64,000 nt of DNA from Sulfuriferula plumbiphila (GTDB taxonomy: Bacteria > Pseudomonadota > Gammaproteobacteria > Burkholderiales > Sulfuriferulaceae): NCBI RefSeq assembly GCF_009938015.1, contig NZ_AP021884.1, positions 558,001 through 622,000 of the forward strand, written 5' to 3'. This document shows, in pieces, positions 61,948-64,000 of this stretch. The first letter of the stretch is position 1, and every line of letters begins with the position of its first letter. The position numbers and the translations under genes were made by a program. Under the pieces are notes generated by a model that was given only the letters and a program-made list of their open reading frames with translations, was not told where the DNA came from and searched no databases.

Positions 61948-63551
61948 GCCACGACCTCCCAGGGCGACAGATCCAGGGAACAGACTGTCGTCAGCGCATC
62001 GCCCAGCTCCTGTTGGGCCAGCAGGTCCGGCAGCAGGCTCATGTGAAACGTGGAGGGGGTATCCAGGCGCGCCTGAATCACCCGGCCGCTGTCCAGGATC
62101 AGGTTCAGACGCGCTTCGCCGCGTGGTGTTTCCACCGTGGCCTGCCCTTCACCCGAAGCTGCCCCGCTATCGACAGACGCTGGTTCCTTCAATACGCCCG
62201 CCGACTGGATGAGCGCGAGACTTTGCCGCATTTCCTCCAGCCGGATGCGCAGACGGTCGAGGGCATCCCCGCCTTTCCGGCGCATCACCCGGAATGACAG
62301 CGCGTTATAGGTTTCATCGGTAGTGCGTGCATCGGACCACATGCCCGCAGCCCGCGCCACCGGTCCCCGCAGGCCAGGGGCCGACGCAACGGGGCCGATT
62401 CCGGAAAGCCGGGAGCGCAGCAGTGGGGTGCGTGCCAGCCGGCCCGCCAGTGCATGCACGGCCGGGCGCAGGCGCATGATCCCGGGCAGATCGGCCCGCA
62501 GGCATTCCAGCTGCATCCGGGCCGCGTGCCGTTCGAGCCACGCAAAACCGGTCTGGCGGCCCAGTTGCGCCAGCCAGCCCAGATGGCTGGCGATGCGCTC
62601 GCGCTCCAGCGCCACGACGCGTCCGCGCAGTATTTCCTGGTCGGGCGTGCGTCCGGTTGCGGCCTCCAGCGCGCGGCAGGCGAGCAGGCGGTAGGCCACT
62701 GGCGTGAGGGGATCCATCGCGCCAAGGTGGTCAACGAAGCGGGTTGCCTCCATCCCGGTTGCCGGCAGCGACCCTGCCCCACCGACCAGCGACTGTGCAT
62801 GCGCCTTCGCGACGGCGTCCCCGTCGAGCGTCAGGGTCAGCAGCAGGCCACCAGGCAGGCCGGGGAACAAGGGGCCGAACGGCACCTCGATCCAGTCCAT
62901 CGGCAGGCCATCCGGACTGCGTGGCAGATCCTTCGTGACTTCGACCATGGACATGAACCCCATCTCGCTGTGATCCCTATCCGCATGATCCATGCCCACA
63001 TGATCATGGCCAGAATCGCCGGCCGGTACGCTTTCACGGGGGACCAGGGCCATGCCACACTTGGGACAGGAACCCGGCATGTCCTGCACAACCTCCGGGT
63101 GCATGGGGCAGGTGTACTCGATGCGGGCTTCCAGCATCGGCGCATTGAAATCGGCGGGATCGGCCTGGAAGGCACCCTGAGCCAGCAGCTTTCGTAGCTG
63201 GGCCACACCATTGAGAAGATGCTGCTGAGTCGGCGCTGCGGTCAAGTCGGCTTTGGGCAGAGACGCGAGTTCACCGCAGCCCAGCGCAAAGATCGCGCGC
63301 GGACGCATCATCTGTGCGTACAGAACGGCCGCGGCGGCTCCCAGTTCAGGGGGGACGGGGCCGACCAGCAGCAATATATTGGCATGACGCGGTGTGACGA
63401 CGATCCGCAGACCGGCTGCACCGGGATCCAGGCCTCTGGCGTGTGCCACTTCCAACCCCGGCACAACGAGTGCGCGCAAATCCCGCGCCATGCCCGTGGC
63501 CACCAGGCGGTGCAGCCATGTTGGTTTACCCCGCCGGGCGCCGGAAATCAT
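61944..63551 (-). CDS. NuoB-like / heavy-metal-binding domain / NuoD-like fusion protein
   Basis: A 535-residue predicted cytoplasmic-face protein with three parts. Residues ~10-130 resemble the NuoB/hydrogenase small subunit (VVTPRHANILLLVGPVPPEL, FALGCGELASLPKADL); the tandem Cys and later Cys of the N2 [4Fe-4S] site are absent, only Cys92 remains. Residues 146-170 form a heavy-metal-binding domain (EYTCPMHPEVVQ...GSCPKCGMALV), followed by a His/Asp-rich linker (GHDHVGMDHADRDHSEM, 181-197). Residues ~218-535 resemble NuoD (ERERIASHLGWLAQLGRQTG, TDETYNALSFRV, CSLDLSPWEVVA). The NuoD GPxHPxxHG motif reads GPLFPGLPGG, so the quinone-site His are lost. ATG 63551 is chosen because the longer frame overlaps nuoA in another phase. 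Confidence 0.8.
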   Translation of the reverse strand: MISGARRGKPTWLHRLVATGMARDLRALVVPGLEVAHARGLDPGAAGLRIVVTPRHANILLLVGPVPPELGAAAAVLYAQMMRPRAIFALGCGELASLPKADLTAAPTQQHLLNGVAQLRKLLAQGAFQADPADFNAPMLEARIEYTCPMHPEVVQDMPGSCPKCGMALVPRESVPAGDSGHDHVGMDHADRDHSEMGFMSMVEVTKDLPRSPDGLPMDWIEVPFGPLFPGLPGGLLLTLTLDGDAVAKAHAQSLVGGAGSLPATGMEATRFVDHLGAMDPLTPVAYRLLACRALEAATGRTPDQEILRGRVVALERERIASHLGWLAQLGRQTGFAWLERHAARMQLECLRADLPGIMRLRPAVHALAGRLARTPLLRSRLSGIGPVASAPGLRGPVARAAGMWSDARTTDETYNALSFRVMRRKGGDALDRLRIRLEEMRQSLALIQSAGVLKEPASVDSGAASGEGQATVETPRGEARLNLILDSGRVIQARLDTPSTFHMSLLPDLLAQQELGDALTTVCSLDLSPWEVVA

Positions 63552-63552
63552 C

Positions 63553-63915
63553 TTATTGCCTGCGCAGTGCACCCTGACTCCAGCCGTACAGCAGGCCGAG
63601 AAAGAGGATGGCCAGGAAAACGCCCATATCCAGCAGGGCGACCAGTCCTTCCTGCCTGTATACCACCGCCCACGGGTACATGTAGGCCATTTCCATGTCG
63701 AAGGCCAGGAACAGCAGTGTATAGCCATAATAACGTGCGTGGTAGCGCACCCAGACAGGATTTCTCGAAAGTTTGCCTGCCGTGGCAGGTACGTTCTTGC
63801 CCGGTTCCTGTTGCGTGCGGCCAATAGCGCGGGTCAGGGCAAAGAGGCACAGAACCAGTCCGATCACACCGCTGGTTAGGCCCAGCAGCAAGCCGTACTG
63901 TTGCAATGTACCCAT
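63553..63915 (-). CDS. NuoA-like subunit
   Basis: A 120-residue membrane subunit with three helices. The conserved acidic pair is present (LAFDMEMAYMYPWAVVYRQEG, Asp and Glu about residues 65-67). GAGGGG precedes ATG 63915. The frame is open upstream to the window end, so a longer protein cannot be excluded. It is the first complete gene of the cluster. The fusion gene starts one base after its stop. Confidence 0.9.
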   Translation of the reverse strand: MGTLQQYGLLLGLTSGVIGLVLCLFALTRAIGRTQQEPGKNVPATAGKLSRNPVWVRYHARYYGYTLLFLAFDMEMAYMYPWAVVYRQEGLVALLDMGVFLAILFLGLLYGWSQGALRRQ

Positions 63916-64000
63916 TTCACCCCTCGTTAAATTATCGAAGTTGCTGGTCAGCCCGATGGCTGGATCGTATTGAACGCAGCCCGGTTTGTCCACCGGTTTG

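Noticed and set aside
63552-63824. Upstream extension of the NuoB-NuoD fusion frame
   Set aside because: It lies entirely in another reading phase over nuoA, is rich in Cys/Trp/Ser and has no family similarity. ATG 63551 fits the family start.

Overview
The window looks like a chromosomal segment of a betaproteobacterium, probably Nitrosomonadales-like. Three blocks suggest this: gmk-rpoZ-spoT-ridA-recG, gshA-gshB beside a partial PTS (EIIA, HPr, EI), and ubiC-ubiA, coaX-birA and gpmI-envC-ctpA in arrangements familiar from that class. No rRNA, CRISPR array or intact tRNA gene was seen. This taxonomic placement is inference from gene content, not from a database search.

Layout. 1-299: start of folE, running off the left edge. 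456-5748 (minus): self-contained efflux operon tetR / isoprenylcysteine-methyltransferase-like / adaptor / RND pump, with a promoter-operator at 5755-5782. 5756-13099: a yjdF-like gene, hemW, rdgB, rph, a PP2C phosphatase and a Ser/Thr kinase on minus, interrupted by a plus-strand Crp/Fnr regulator and an HD-GYP phosphodiesterase. 13223-22862: yicC, gmk, rpoZ, spoT, ridA, recG, an orphan PhnD-like binding protein, ubiC, ubiA, then a SPOR-like gene. 22859-26424: coaX, birA, a PNPOx-like protein, a degenerate LMW-phosphatase/ArsC-like protein and a cyclic-nucleotide-binding protein. 26556-30409 (minus): ECF sigma, anti-sigma, Tat-type ferritin-like protein, DUF3034 barrel, exported truncated hemoglobin and cupredoxin. 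30918-37707: trmL, gshA, gshB, apbE, PTS genes and an AlkA-like glycosylase. 37839-45683 (minus): ArsR, TolC, adaptor, RND, DUF2892, rhodanese, glutaredoxin and thioredoxin 2. 45829-51901: gpmI, envC, ctpA, an unknown small protein, a MoeB-like enzyme and slmA. 51902-52855: gene-poor stretch with a 3' tRNA fragment. 52856-55302: cytochrome bd (short Q-loop). 55501-63915 (minus): a complex-I-like cluster.

The most unusual element is the last cluster. It encodes NuoA, H, J, K, L, M and N homologues, but NuoB and NuoD are fused into one 535-residue protein with a heavy-metal-binding CxxH...CxxC domain and a His-rich linker between them. The fusion lacks most N2-cluster cysteines and the NuoD quinone-site histidines. 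The NuoH homologue has lost several quinone-channel motifs. The antiporter-like subunits and NuoK keep their charged proton-path residues. No NuoE, F, G, I or C was found in the window. This suggests a proton- or ion-moving membrane complex no longer wired for NADH:quinone chemistry, possibly metal-regulated.

The second notable system is the ArsR-to-thioredoxin cluster. The ArsR protein has two cysteines 66 residues apart, as in the persulfide sensors SqrR and BigR. The operon behind it joins an RND tripartite pump to the two halves of a YgaP-like protein (rhodanese and DUF2892) plus glutaredoxin and thioredoxin 2. This points to reactive-sulfur or thiol-adduct handling. A family of inverted repeats built on CCACGGAG...CACGG recurs at four intergenic sites.
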